This document shows, piece by piece, positions 6,859-15,019 of a stretch of 23,789 bases of DNA. Under the pieces are notes generated by a model. It saw only the letters and a list, made by a program, of their open reading frames with translations. It was not told the DNA's origin and did no database searches. The position numbers and the translations under genes are program-made. Within the stretch, counting starts at the first letter, position 1, and every line of letters starts with the position of its first letter. Source of the stretch: Desulfobulbaceae bacterium UBA5173 (GTDB taxonomy: Bacteria; Desulfobacterota; Desulfobulbia; Desulfobulbales; Desulfobulbaceae); the NCBI GenBank assembly GCA_002413355.1, contig DHWV01000018.1, positions 33,008 through 56,796 of the forward strand, given 5' to 3'.

Positions 6859-8472
6859 TCAGCGCAGGGCCTGTCGATACAGGGCAAGGTAGTCCTGCGA
6901 GACCTGCTGCCACGTGTGGCGGCTGCGAATGCGCTCGACAGCAGCCCGCTGCATGGCGGCCAACCTGGCCTGATCATGCCGGTGCAGCTGGAGGGCTTGC
7001 TGCATGGCCGCAGCCAGTGCCTCCGGGGCGTGCTCCTGATAGGTGAAGCCGGTCTCGCCGTCCAGTACCTTAACCAGTCCGCCAACATGATGCACGACAG
7101 GCAGGTTGCCGTAGAGCTGGGCGATATAGTCGGTCAGGCCGCAGGGTTCGTAGAGCGAGGGAATGAGGAAAAAGTCGCCGGCGGCGTAAATCTGTGCGGC
7201 AAGAGCTTGGTCGTAGCCTTGCAGGAAGCAGAGCCTGCCACTGCCATCAGTATCGTCAGCCGCCATCTCTTTGAGATGGGTTTCGAGCGGTTTCTCGCCG
7301 CTGCCGAGCAGCAGGGTCTGGAAGCCGGTCTCGCCGGTGGCGGCAAGCAGAATCAGAGCTTTCAGCAGTACATCCACCCCTTTCTGAGCAGTCAGCCTAC
7401 CGATGAAGGTGAACAGCGGCAGGTCAGGCTCCACACGCAGGCTGCCGTGCTGAACCACCCGCTGCCATGTCCGGCCTGCGGCGCAGGCGGCCAGCAGCCG
7501 CTCCTTGCCGATGCGCTTGCCCGCCAAGTCCCCTATTGCCGGATCAAAAGAAACGTCTTGCGCATGACGCGGGTTAAAATCTTCCGGGTTGATGCCGTTG
7601 GTGATGCCTGCCAGCGTCACGCCCTTGCGCAGGAGATGGTGGCCCAGCCAGCCGGTGCGGCTGTCCTCCTCGCTCTTTTGCAGCTCGCGGGCGTAATTCT
7701 CGCTGACGGTGTTCATCGCCGCATATCCGGCGGCAACGGCAAAAGGATCAAAGCAGTTATTGAACATGCCGCTGCGGATGACCGAGGGCGGCAGGCCGGT
7801 TACCGCTTCAGCGAACTCAATGTCCGCCACTTCCTGATGATAGCCCTGCCCGGCGTTATGGATTGTCACCACGGCACCGGTGCGACAGAACCAGTGCCGC
7901 CAGCCTTCATTCTCGCGCATCATCGCGGGCAGAACAGCGGCGTGGCCGTCGTGGCAATGGATGATACCCGGGCGGAAATCAAGCAGGAGCAGCATGGCCA
8001 AGGCCGCCTTCTGGAGAAGGATGTTCATCGCGAAGTAGTCGTAATGGCCTGCTCCGGCCTGCTGCCAGCTTTTTTCCGCCTCTTCCTCCGCCGTGTAGGC
8101 ATACACACCATGCTTTTCTGCGAAACGCTTGGACTCCAGCAGATACACCGTGACTCCTTTGATGCTCTTCTGCCAGAGGATGATTTCCTCGCGCCGCTCC
8201 CGGCCCGGATAGTGCATGTCAACCTCAAAGCTCATGGTGACGGACTTCCGCTCCGCATCCTTGCAGGGCAGCAGCAGCCGCTCAAAGCCCAGAGCCGCCG
8301 CATCCATGAAGCCGTAGAGCGGCAGCGCGACCCGCACATCGCAGCCTGCGTGCTGGACAAGAGCCTCAGCGAGCTGGCGGCAGACATCCTTGACCCCGCC
8401 CGCTCCGGCCAGCCCGTCATATTCGCGGCTGACCATCAGGACGCGCCCTACTTTTCGTTCTTCTGGATTCAC
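6859..8472 (-). CDS. glgA: Glycogen/starch synthase (GT5 family)
   Basis: It transfers glucose from ADP- or UDP-glucose to growing alpha-1,4-glucan. The 537 residues carry both GT-B halves. The N-terminal domain has MVSREYDGLAGAGGVKDV, HCHDGHAAVLPAMM and VTIHNAGQGYH. The C-terminal domain has GITNGINPEDFNP, FIGRLTAQKGVDVLLKAL and PSLYEPCGLTDYIAQLYG followed by VVHHVGGLVKV. The usual lysine of the N-terminal KTGGL loop is not there; that position is Gly23 and a lysine sits at 28 instead. The start is GTG at 8472 with GAGAG upstream, 17 bases after the aroC stop. It belongs to the aroK-to-gspC-like run. The family is certain, the donor sugar is not. Confidence 0.93.
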   Translation of the reverse strand: MNPEERKVGRVLMVSREYDGLAGAGGVKDVCRQLAEALVQHAGCDVRVALPLYGFMDAAALGFERLLLPCKDAERKSVTMSFEVDMHYPGRERREEIILWQKSIKGVTVYLLESKRFAEKHGVYAYTAEEEAEKSWQQAGAGHYDYFAMNILLQKAALAMLLLLDFRPGIIHCHDGHAAVLPAMMRENEGWRHWFCRTGAVVTIHNAGQGYHQEVADIEFAEAVTGLPPSVIRSGMFNNCFDPFAVAAGYAAMNTVSENYARELQKSEEDSRTGWLGHHLLRKGVTLAGITNGINPEDFNPRHAQDVSFDPAIGDLAGKRIGKERLLAACAAGRTWQRVVQHGSLRVEPDLPLFTFIGRLTAQKGVDVLLKALILLAATGETGFQTLLLGSGEKPLETHLKEMAADDTDGSGRLCFLQGYDQALAAQIYAAGDFFLIPSLYEPCGLTDYIAQLYGNLPVVHHVGGLVKVLDGETGFTYQEHAPEALAAAMQQALQLHRHDQARLAAMQRAAVERIRSRHTWQQVSQDYLALYRQALR

Positions 8473-8489
8473 GTTGTGCTCTCGTAGAA

Positions 8490-9566
8490 TTATTTCAGCC
8501 CCCGCATCACATGCTGCCGTAGAAGCTGATCCGCCAGCACCAGCCGCACCATCGCCTCGCAGACCGGGATGATGCGCGGAATGGCGGAAATGTCGTGGCG
8601 GCCTCCGACCTTGATTGCCACCGGCTCGTTGCTGCGGTTGACCGTCTGCTGCTCCTTGCGGATGGAGGGGATTGGCTTGACCGCCACGCGCATGATTAAC
8701 TTTTGGCCGCTGCTGACTCCGGCGAGAATGCCGCCCGCATTGTTACTGAGAAAGCCGTCCGGCGAGAGCGGGTCGTTGTTCTCCGAGCCGAGCATTGCCG
8801 CCACCCGGAAGCCTGCGCCGATCTCCACGCCTTTCACCGCGCCGATGGACATCAGAGCGCGGGCCAGCTCCGCATCTAATTTGTCAAACACCGGTTCGCC
8901 CAGCCCAGCGGGACAGGTCGCGCAGATTTCGACAATGCCGCCCAGCGTGTCGCCCTGTTCGCGCACCTCGGCGATGCGTTCTTCCATCCGCGCCGCTGCC
9001 TCGTTGTCCGGGCAGAACAGGCTGTTCTCGCCGATTGCCTCTACGTCGCGCTTTTCTGCGGCAATCCCGCCCAAGGCGACGGTATAGGCCAACACGCTTA
9101 CATTGTACTGGTTGAGCAGCTGTTTGGCAACTGCGCCTGCCGCCACCCGCGCCGCTGTCTCTCTCGCCGAAGCTCTGCCGCCGCCCCGATGGTCGCGGAT
9201 GCCATATTTCTCCTGATAGCTGAAATCTCCGTGGCCGGGCCGAAAAATATCCTGCAACTCGCTGTAGGATTTGGAATGCGCGTCCTTGTTGAAAATCACC
9301 AACGAGATGGGTGTGCCGGTGGTTTTCGGACAGGCCGCGCCCTCCGGCTGAAAGATGCCGGACATAATCTCGACTTTGTCTGGCTCCTGCCGGGGCGAGG
9401 TCGCGCCGCCCTTGCCGGGCCGCCTGCGCTCCAGCTCCTGCTGAATCATTTCCGGGGTCAGGTCAAGACCCGGCGGACAGCCGTCAATGACCGCGCCGAG
9501 CGCAGTGCCGTGGGATTCGCCCCATGTTGTCACGCGAAAAAGGGTGCCAAAGGTGTTTCCTGCCAT
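8490..9566 (-). CDS. aroC: Chorismate synthase
   Basis: It performs the final shikimate-pathway step, converting 5-enolpyruvylshikimate-3-phosphate to chorismate with reduced FMN, in the cytoplasm. The 358-residue protein has the family's usual length and signatures: TTWGESHGTALGAVIDGCPPG near the N-terminus, RPGHGDFSYQEKYGIRDHRGGGRAS in the centre with the flavin/substrate-binding GGGRASARETA, and GRHDISAIPRIIPVCEAM near the end. ATG at 9566 is 4 bases after the stop of the unknown AT-rich gene. It shares the operon with aroK, so two shikimate enzymes are together, now separated by an insert. GC-rich, normal for the core. Confidence 0.98.
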   Translation of the reverse strand: MAGNTFGTLFRVTTWGESHGTALGAVIDGCPPGLDLTPEMIQQELERRRPGKGGATSPRQEPDKVEIMSGIFQPEGAACPKTTGTPISLVIFNKDAHSKSYSELQDIFRPGHGDFSYQEKYGIRDHRGGGRASARETAARVAAGAVAKQLLNQYNVSVLAYTVALGGIAAEKRDVEAIGENSLFCPDNEAAARMEERIAEVREQGDTLGGIVEICATCPAGLGEPVFDKLDAELARALMSIGAVKGVEIGAGFRVAAMLGSENNDPLSPDGFLSNNAGGILAGVSSGQKLIMRVAVKPIPSIRKEQQTVNRSNEPVAIKVGGRHDISAIPRIIPVCEAMVRLVLADQLLRQHVMRGLK

Positions 9567-9570
9567 GATT

Positions 9571-10167
9571 TTATTGGGCTGATTGCTTTAATTCGGAAAT
9601 AAATGCTACGGCTGCTCTTGTAATATAAAATCTTCTTTTCCCTGTCCCTGTTAGCCTTAACAGTAACATTCCACTGGAAATTAATACATCAAGATCGTTT
9701 TCTATAAATTGAATCTCGTCTAATTCTATCTTTCCAGTATACATTCCTTTAGCATTTACAATCTGATATATGCCTCTATGACCAACTCTGTCATCTTCTG
9801 AGAAGAATTCAGCTTGGTGATCAACAAGTTGGGTGAGAATGGAAACCGCTTGAGCTGAAAATATAGATTCTCGGTGGATAGCTTGTGCGATGCCTGAGAA
9901 CAAATCTAATTTTCCTGCAACAGACGAGACAAGCAAATCAAGACGTTGAAGACGATCAACTAACTTATCGTGGTTTATCCGCAGCAGTGTGCCAAGGCTG
10001 TCCTCCAACTCGGCATTGTTGCGTATAGACGCAGCTATCGTTTCATGGTGTTTTTCTTCAAGCCAGCGCATGAATTCGCTCAAGTTTTTGCCTGAGTGTT
10101 CCGATTTATAATTGCAAAGCAGTCCTACGATTGTTGCAAATAATCCTGAACTTGTTAGCGGATCCAT
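9571..10167 (-). CDS. Unknown AT-rich protein lodged between aroK and aroC
   Basis: This 198-residue protein has no function I can name. It opens MDPLTSSGLFATIVGLLCNY, a short hydrophobic helix. A charged helical, probably coiled-coil section follows (FMRWLEEKHHETI, INHDKLVDRLQRLDLLVSSV). The C-terminal third (IENDLDVLISSGMLLLRLTG, then GKRRFYITRAAVAFI) reads like a small winged-helix or beta-helix module. The start ATG lies inside the end of aroK (13-base overlap), and aroC begins 4 bases after its stop. The gene is clearly more AT-rich than both neighbours. I remember similar opening sequences in unnamed proteins of scattered bacteria, but no characterised member. Accessory or defence-type function is possible; this is inference. 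Confidence 0.8.
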   Translation of the reverse strand: MDPLTSSGLFATIVGLLCNYKSEHSGKNLSEFMRWLEEKHHETIAASIRNNAELEDSLGTLLRINHDKLVDRLQRLDLLVSSVAGKLDLFSGIAQAIHRESIFSAQAVSILTQLVDHQAEFFSEDDRVGHRGIYQIVNAKGMYTGKIELDEIQFIENDLDVLISSGMLLLRLTGTGKRRFYITRAAVAFISELKQSAQ

Positions 10168-10700
10168 ATCTCATCATCCGTTGTCTTAATCTTGTTGTGG
10201 ATAGCCGTTGCCAATATCTCTGGAGTACAATTTTCCGTGTCAATCACCACATCCGAACCAGCCCGATACAGCGGCTCGCGTTCTTGGAGCAGAGCAGCGG
10301 TTTCCGCATCCAGATCATCTGTGAGCAGATGGGGCCGTTGTTCAGCAGTATGCGCATCGTGCCGCAGCCGGGTCAAGGTTGTGGCTGCATCTGTCCTCAA
10401 CCAAATAACAATACCCTGTTGGCGTAGTCGCTGCCATTCCTGCTGATGGAGAATCGCGCCGCCGCCAGTTGCCAGCACCATATTTCGCTGCAAGGCCAGC
10501 TCTGCCAGCAGTCGCCGTTCCTGCTCGCGGAAATACGGCCAGCCGTGCTGCGCCACCGCTTCGGTGACAGAGCAGCCCATGCGTTCCACCAAGAGCGCGT
10601 CTGTGTCGGCGAACTCGTAACCGCAGAGTTGGGCCAGATGCCGTCCAACCGCTGTCTTGCCGGTCGCCCGGAAGCCGGTCAGCACAATCAAATTTACCAT
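10155..10700 (-). CDS. aroK: Shikimate kinase
   Basis: It phosphorylates shikimate at the 3-OH with ATP. The 181 residues include the P-loop GFRATGKT (9-16, Lys15), DTD (32-34) for Mg and shikimate, an Arg in PYFREQE (58), and ATGGGAIL (77-84) for shikimate. The lid region RHDAHTAEQRPHLL and the adenine-side REPLYRAGSDVVIDT follow. The open frame runs upstream to 10934, but ATG at 10700 sits exactly at the conserved MVNLIVLTGF start with GCGGGA upstream, so the longer version is rejected. It is the first gene of the minus-strand run and is divergent from rmuC across 140 bases. No clear promoter could be picked there. Confidence 0.95.
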   Translation of the reverse strand: MVNLIVLTGFRATGKTAVGRHLAQLCGYEFADTDALLVERMGCSVTEAVAQHGWPYFREQERRLLAELALQRNMVLATGGGAILHQQEWQRLRQQGIVIWLRTDAATTLTRLRHDAHTAEQRPHLLTDDLDAETAALLQEREPLYRAGSDVVIDTENCTPEILATAIHNKIKTTDDEIWIR

Positions 10701-10840
10701 CAATCCCGCAAGAAAAGGCAGCTTAACCGGAGAAAAGCGGGCTGCTTCATTTTTTTTCTTTCCGTCCCGCCGCGCCTGCGGTAAGACTACTGCACTTTTC
10801 GTCTCTCGGCAAGCATCGGAACACAACGCGGAGGTTTCGC

Positions 10841-12121
10841 TTGGCAGCACTGCACTGGCCGTCCCTGCTCGCAGGCATGGCTCTTGCCCTGACCGGGGCC
10901 GGTTTCCTTCTTCTGTTTTTTCACAGCCGTTCACAGCGGGAAAAAATGCTGCTCACCCTACGCTTGGACCATGCGGAAAGCGGCTTGCATCAGCTTGACA
11001 GCCTCCGGCAGCGGAACGAGCTGCTGGAACGGGAGAAAATCAGCCTTGCAGCCACGCTGCACGAACAGCAGGCTCTGGCGGATGAGCGTCAGCACCAGCT
11101 TGAGCAGGGTCGCCGCCAGCTTGAGGGAGATTTCCAGCAGCTTGCCCGCAAGGTACTGACCGAACAAGGCCGGGTGCTGCGCGAGGAGCATGTCGGTGGA
11201 CTGTCCGGCCTGCTTCAGCCGGTGCGGGAGCAGCTGGTTGATTTTAAGAAGAAGGTTGAGGATGTCTATGACCGCGAATCCCGCGACCGCCTTGCGCTGG
11301 TCAAAGAGATTGAGCACCTGAAAAGCCTGAACGAGCGCATCAGTCACGAAGCGGCGGATTTGACCAAAGCCTTGCAGGGCACAAACAAGCTGCAAGGTCA
11401 GTGGGGCGAGCTGGTGCTGGAGCGGCTGCTGGAGGAATCGGGCCTGCGCAAAGGACACGAATTTTCGGCGCAGGAGTCATTTCGCGACGAGCAGGGCAGG
11501 CTCAAGCAGCCGGACATCATCGTTTATCTGCCGGAAAACAAAGCAGTGATCATTGACTCCAAGGTTTCCCTCAACAGCTATGTCGAGGCTTGCCGCACTG
11601 CCGACGCGAAGCAGCAGGAGGAGCATCTCAAAAACCACATTGCCTCCATCCAGAAACATGTCAGCGGCCTGAGTGGCAAGCAGTATCAGCAGTTGCCCGG
11701 CCTGACTACGCTGGATTTCGTCCTTCTTTTTATCCCAGTGGAAGGAGCCTTTCAGGCGGCGGTGGCGAAAAAGCCGGAGTTACTTGGCGATGCCCTGCGC
11801 CGTCGGGTGGCATTGGCCTCGCCCTCAACTTTGCTGGCGATACTCCGCACCATTCATCACATCTGGCGCATTGACGAGCAGAGCCGCAACAGCCAGCTCA
11901 TTGCCAAGGAAGCGGGAAAGCTGTACGATAAGTTCGCCGGATTTATTGAAGCCTTTGCCGAGGTGGGCAGCAGACTGGAGCAGGCCCGGCAAAGCTGGGA
12001 ACTGGCCGACAAACGGCTGCGCTTCGGGCAGGGCAACCTGATCAGCCGGGCTGAGGCGTTGAAGAATATGGGCGTGCAGTCGGCAAAGGATTTGCCGACA
12101 GGGAAAGAACTTGCGGGATAA
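10841..12121 (+). CDS. rmuC: RmuC-family DNA recombination protein
   Basis: RmuC limits inversions at short inverted repeats in E. coli; its exact activity is not settled. The 426-residue protein has an N-terminal membrane anchor (LLAGMALALTGAGFLLLFF, about 9-28) and a long coiled coil (about 30-170). The RmuC core has GTNKLQGQWGELVLERLLEE, then LKQPDIIVYLPENKAVIIDSK, which carries the PD...DSK pattern of a restriction-endonuclease fold. FVLLFIPVEGAFQAA and LASPSTLLAILRTI follow. TTG at 10841 is selected as start because GGAGG lies at 10830-10834, six bases upstream; the next Met (ATG, codon 13) would cut into the anchor. Its end is 9 bases from the convergent nuclease-like gene. Confidence 0.94.
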   Translation: MAALHWPSLLAGMALALTGAGFLLLFFHSRSQREKMLLTLRLDHAESGLHQLDSLRQRNELLEREKISLAATLHEQQALADERQHQLEQGRRQLEGDFQQLARKVLTEQGRVLREEHVGGLSGLLQPVREQLVDFKKKVEDVYDRESRDRLALVKEIEHLKSLNERISHEAADLTKALQGTNKLQGQWGELVLERLLEESGLRKGHEFSAQESFRDEQGRLKQPDIIVYLPENKAVIIDSKVSLNSYVEACRTADAKQQEEHLKNHIASIQKHVSGLSGKQYQQLPGLTTLDFVLLFIPVEGAFQAAVAKKPELLGDALRRRVALASPSTLLAILRTIHHIWRIDEQSRNSQLIAKEAGKLYDKFAGFIEAFAEVGSRLEQARQSWELADKRLRFGQGNLISRAEALKNMGVQSAKDLPTGKELAG

Positions 12122-12130
12122 TTGATAATT

Positions 12131-12874
12131 TTATCGTCGCGATGATCTGTAATGACTCCGTACATGTGTCCCATCTTTTCGATAATAGTCGCGGACATGA
12201 ACTGTCTTTGGCCTGCCAGAATCAGAAGGGCTGTAGCTGTATGATGAAGCACCATCACCATAAGAAATTACATCGGTTTGTTGAGAGCTGCGGATGGAAT
12301 TTTCTCTATATTGCTGTGTTAAAGCATCACGCAATGCAGAAGCTCTTTCCATTTGCGCAAAACACGAACGATACTTTTCCTGCTGTTGTTCTGCAATATC
12401 AAGGTGTCTCCATAACCCTGCCCTGTGAGCCTGAACACGTTTTTCATCATCGATCCAATGCTTACAGAAACTTGCTTTGCAAGTTTTGTCGATTAGTGCT
12501 CGGCCATTATGGATCATTTCCTCGTTGAGATTAGCTCCATCTATGATCACGACAACTAAATCTTGACAATATTCACCCTTATCTTGATTTATTATTTCGA
12601 TCTTTCTTCCAGAAAGTAAACTTTTAATGAGCCGTTCGGCTTGTTTGTCTTGATCAAGGAGTCCTGTTTGACAAATTCCATATAAGCTAACTTCTTTTTT
12701 AAATCCATTTGTAATAATTGATAACGTGTTAGAATTTATTACTTTCACTTCATCAGGGACGAATGATTGCACTATAAACGGTGAATTACTCTGACATGAT
12801 TCTCCGTGTATCAACATGGGCAACTGTATGGAAATGAACAAAAATAAAACAATTAACTTTTTCATGTAAATCAT
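12131..12874 (-). CDS. Secreted staphylococcal-nuclease-like protein, active-site residues lost
   Basis: A 247-residue protein with a signal peptide (KKLIVLFLFISIQLPMLIHG, about 5-24). Residues 40-160 follow the SNase fold: VINSNTLSI, VSLYGICQTG, SGRKIEIINQDKG, VVVIIDGANLNEEMIHNGRA, AQAHRAGLWRHL. The residues that make SNase a nuclease are changed. The DGDT motif is NSNT, the Arg of RLxGIDxPE is Ser, and the YGR arginine region reads EYCQD. It is probably a non-catalytic binding domain. The C-terminus has HVRDYYRKDGTHVRSHYRSS, a basic tail motif common in secreted proteins. MIYM gives two possible starts (12874 or 12865), neither with a clear ribosome site. The gene is AT-rich against rmuC. 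A good promoter lies upstream at 12961-12989. Confidence 0.78.
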   Translation of the reverse strand: MIYMKKLIVLFLFISIQLPMLIHGESCQSNSPFIVQSFVPDEVKVINSNTLSIITNGFKKEVSLYGICQTGLLDQDKQAERLIKSLLSGRKIEIINQDKGEYCQDLVVVIIDGANLNEEMIHNGRALIDKTCKASFCKHWIDDEKRVQAHRAGLWRHLDIAEQQQEKYRSCFAQMERASALRDALTQQYRENSIRSSQQTDVISYGDGASSYSYSPSDSGRPKTVHVRDYYRKDGTHVRSHYRSSRR

Positions 12875-12960
12875 GCTGTTGTTTTTTGACGTTATGTCTT
12901 ATTGTCGCAGGCCGCAAAAAACTCGACAAGCTACAATTCTTCGATGGAAAAAATAGCGGT

Positions 12961-12989
12961 ATTATAGTACAAAATCCACGAAAAGGCAA
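12961..12989 (-). promoter_or_regulatory. Sigma-70-type promoter for the SNase-like gene
   Basis: Read on the minus strand, TTGCCT (12989-12984) and a perfect TATAAT (12966-12961) are 17 bases apart. The predicted start of transcription is about 80 bases before the SNase-like start codon. The opposite gene starts at 13008, just behind it. Confidence 0.65.
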
Positions 12990-13007
12990 ATATGAAAACA
13001 AGGAATC

Positions 13008-13439
13008 ATGATGGAACTTAGGGAATTTGTTGAAGAAGCCTTGAAAGATATTGTTGGCGGAGTCAAAGATGCGCAGAAGCAGATTCTGCACGGCGAGATT
13101 GTGCCAAGCAAGGACGGGAAAAGCGGCGAGGCGGATATTGAGTTTGAAATAGCGGTCAAGCCTGAAGAGGATAAATTAGTGGTGGTCATCCCGCCCGCCC
13201 CGCCTGCTCCCAACTTGAGCAAGGTCAAATTCAAGATACCTGTGCGCCTACCAAAGAGACGGGGCGGCTTCCTCAGTCATCTGATTGAATACTATTGCAT
13301 GAAAAGAAGGAAGAAAAAAGCTAAGGCAGAAGAGCCGAAGCTGCCACCGCCGGAGGGTGAACCTGCATCACCGGAGGCTCCCAAGAGCGGCCCAGCCCCA
13401 AAGCCTGAAGAGCAAAAAACAAACAAAAATAAAGAGTGA
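13008..13439 (+). CDS. Small conserved protein of unknown function, proline/lysine-rich tail
   Basis: This 143-residue protein starts MMELREFVEEALKDIVGGVK, a helix I recognise from a widespread family of unnamed bacterial proteins. In that family it is followed by a beta-rich part reading like DIEFEIAVKPEED and ending with VKFKIPVRLPKR; both are present (about 42-85). The remainder is a low-complexity tail rich in Lys, Glu and Pro (KRRKKKAKAEEPKLPPPEGEP), probably disordered. There is no signal peptide. AAGGA lies six bases before the ATG. It is divergent from the SNase-like gene. A possible terminator follows at 13470-13502. I cannot name a function; similar N-termini occur in accessory regions, so a conflict-related role is only a guess. 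Confidence 0.8.
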   Translation: MMELREFVEEALKDIVGGVKDAQKQILHGEIVPSKDGKSGEADIEFEIAVKPEEDKLVVVIPPAPPAPNLSKVKFKIPVRLPKRRGGFLSHLIEYYCMKRRKKKAKAEEPKLPPPEGEPASPEAPKSGPAPKPEEQKTNKNKE

Positions 13440-13469
13440 CAGGGGAAATGCTAATTTCGCGCTATCGAA

Positions 13470-13502
13470 CGAGACAAGTCTGTCTCGCCGTTATTCTTTT
13501 TT
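13470..13502 (+). terminator. Possible Rho-independent terminator
   Basis: CGAGAC (13470-13475) and GTCTCG (13482-13487) form a 6-bp stem with a 6-base loop. A T-rich stretch ending in six T residues (13497-13502) follows, nine bases past the stem. The spacing to the T run is longer than ideal, so this is a moderate call. It would end transcription of the 13008-13439 gene. Confidence 0.45.
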
Positions 13503-13583
13503 AGACTCAGCAGTTCAGTAACCAGATTGCCCGTCTGTCAAGACAGGGCGCAGCCCCGCAACCTTTCAGCCATTGCTTCCGCC

Positions 13584-14990
13584 ATGAAATCATCCTCAGA
13601 TGTCCTGATCATCGGAGCCGGTTTGTCCGGTCTTGCCGCCGCCACCTTTCTCAAGCACAAGCAGCCGGGCATTTCCCTTTTGGTTATCGAGAAGGAGGAG
13701 CAGCCCGGCGGCGCGGTGCGCTCGCATCTGGAGGAAGGCTATCTCGCTGAGGGCGGGCCGCACGGCTTTCTCGACAACTGCCTTGAAAGCCGGGTGCTGA
13801 TTCACGAGGCTGGCTTGACCAATGAAGTGGAAAAGGCTCCGCTTTCCAAGTTTGTCCGCTACATCTGCTTGGACGGCAAGCTGAACCTGATTCCGCAACG
13901 CCCCGGCAAGATCATTAGAGCACCGCTGATGTCCTGGCCTGCCAAATTCCGCGTGCTGGCTGATCTCTGGAAAAAGCCTTTGCCGGATGAGCCGACTGTG
14001 GCCGAGTGGGTGGAGCACCGTTTCGGCAAGGCGATGCTGCCTTTTGCCGATGCTGTTTTCACCGGCACCTATGCAGGCGATATTGCCCGGCTGAAGATTG
14101 CAGGCGTGATGCCTGGTATACGCGAGCTGGAGCTGAAGCATGGCTCGGTTATGCGCGGCGGTATCGCCAAAATGCTCGCGGCCCGCAAGGAAAAGAAGGA
14201 CAAAAAGCGAAAAGGGTTGCCTTCCATGACCAGCTTCAGCACCGGCATGGCTCGATTGCCGCAGGCGATGGCCGCCAAGCTGATTCCCAATCAGGAGATC
14301 ATGTACCGCACCGCCGCCCGCAGCGTTGAGCAGACCGGCAACGGCTGGCTGGTGCGCACCGGGCAGCTTGAACTGCACGCCCGCCACCTGATCGTCGCCC
14401 TGCCAGTCAATCGCAGTCTTGAATTGTTGGTCGGCGCAGGTTTTCCGGAACCGCCGATGCAGTCCATCCCAGAGGCCAAGCTGGCCACGGTCGCTTTGGG
14501 CTTTGCCGCTGACAAGGCCAAGGTGCCGTTTGGCTTTGGCTATCTTGCCCCGGAGCAAGAACAGCGTTTCGCCTTGGGCACGCTCTTTTCCTCGCACATG
14601 TTTCCGGGCCGCGCACCGCAGGGGCATATACTGCTGGAATCTTTAGTCGGCGGACGCAGACACCCGGAAAGGCTGGATCTGCCGGATGAGGAAATCGTGG
14701 CGCGGGTCTATGAGGATATCCGCCAGCTCATAGATTTGCCGGAACCGCCGGTCTTCAGCCGGGTGCTGCGGCCCAAGTGGGGCATCCCGCAGATGGAAGA
14801 GGGCTATCCGGCCCTGCTGGCGTGGCTGAATCAGCTACATGAGATGGTGGACAGTCTGCACCTCTGCGGCTTTGGCTGGCAAGGCATCGGCATTAACGAT
14901 ATGCACAAAGAGGCATGGAAGGTGGCAAAGCGAATTCTCAGCGGCCAGCAGGGAGAGGAAAAGCAGGAAATCAAGGGTGTGTATTTTTGA
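13584..14990 (+). CDS. hemG: Protoporphyrinogen/coproporphyrinogen oxidase (HemY type)
   Basis: This FAD-dependent oxidase carries out the aromatisation step late in heme synthesis. The 468 residues start with the Rossmann motif VLIIGAGLSGLAAATFLK (GxGxxG at 11-16), then EEQPGGAVRSH and GYLAEGGPHGFLD, the usual substrate/FAD loop. The centre has PSMTSFSTGMARLPQAMA, and the C-terminus has FSRVLRPKWGIPQME and LCGFGWQGIGINDMHKEA, the closing FAD contact. ATG at 13584 starts just ahead of the Rossmann strand; a TTG frame begins at 13527 but would add unlike residues. The ABC-3C operon begins 30 bases after its stop, and a 69-bp copy of bases 14735-14803 reappears at 18066. Members also called hemY; proto- or coproporphyrinogen preference cannot be told here. 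Confidence 0.92.
   Translation: MKSSSDVLIIGAGLSGLAAATFLKHKQPGISLLVIEKEEQPGGAVRSHLEEGYLAEGGPHGFLDNCLESRVLIHEAGLTNEVEKAPLSKFVRYICLDGKLNLIPQRPGKIIRAPLMSWPAKFRVLADLWKKPLPDEPTVAEWVEHRFGKAMLPFADAVFTGTYAGDIARLKIAGVMPGIRELELKHGSVMRGGIAKMLAARKEKKDKKRKGLPSMTSFSTGMARLPQAMAAKLIPNQEIMYRTAARSVEQTGNGWLVRTGQLELHARHLIVALPVNRSLELLVGAGFPEPPMQSIPEAKLATVALGFAADKAKVPFGFGYLAPEQEQRFALGTLFSSHMFPGRAPQGHILLESLVGGRRHPERLDLPDEEIVARVYEDIRQLIDLPEPPVFSRVLRPKWGIPQMEEGYPALLAWLNQLHEMVDSLHLCGFGWQGIGINDMHKEAWKVAKRILSGQQGEEKQEIKGVYF
14735..14803 (+). repeat. 69-bp direct repeat, parental copy inside hemG
   Basis: This segment encodes LPEPPVFSRVLRPKWGIPQM and the following EEG of the oxidase. It is repeated at 18066-18134 with one substitution (GGGGCATC to GGGGTATC). 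Distance between copies is 3331 bp, and the ABC-3C operon lies between them. Confidence 0.95.
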
Positions 14991-15019
14991 TGCTTTTTTT
15001 GGTAAAATAATTGCCGACT

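Noticed and set aside
6850..8487. 545-codon plus-strand open frame across glgA
   Set aside because: It is antisense to glgA, which has clear GT5 motifs; the frame has no recognisable motif and exists because of high GC.
10701..10934. N-terminal extension of shikimate kinase
   Set aside because: The family begins at MVNLIVLTGF; the extension is low complexity, overlaps the rmuC start and a ribosome site precedes the ATG at 10700.
13596..14627. 343-codon minus-strand frame across hemG
   Set aside because: Antisense shadow of the oxidase gene, low-complexity composition and no motif.
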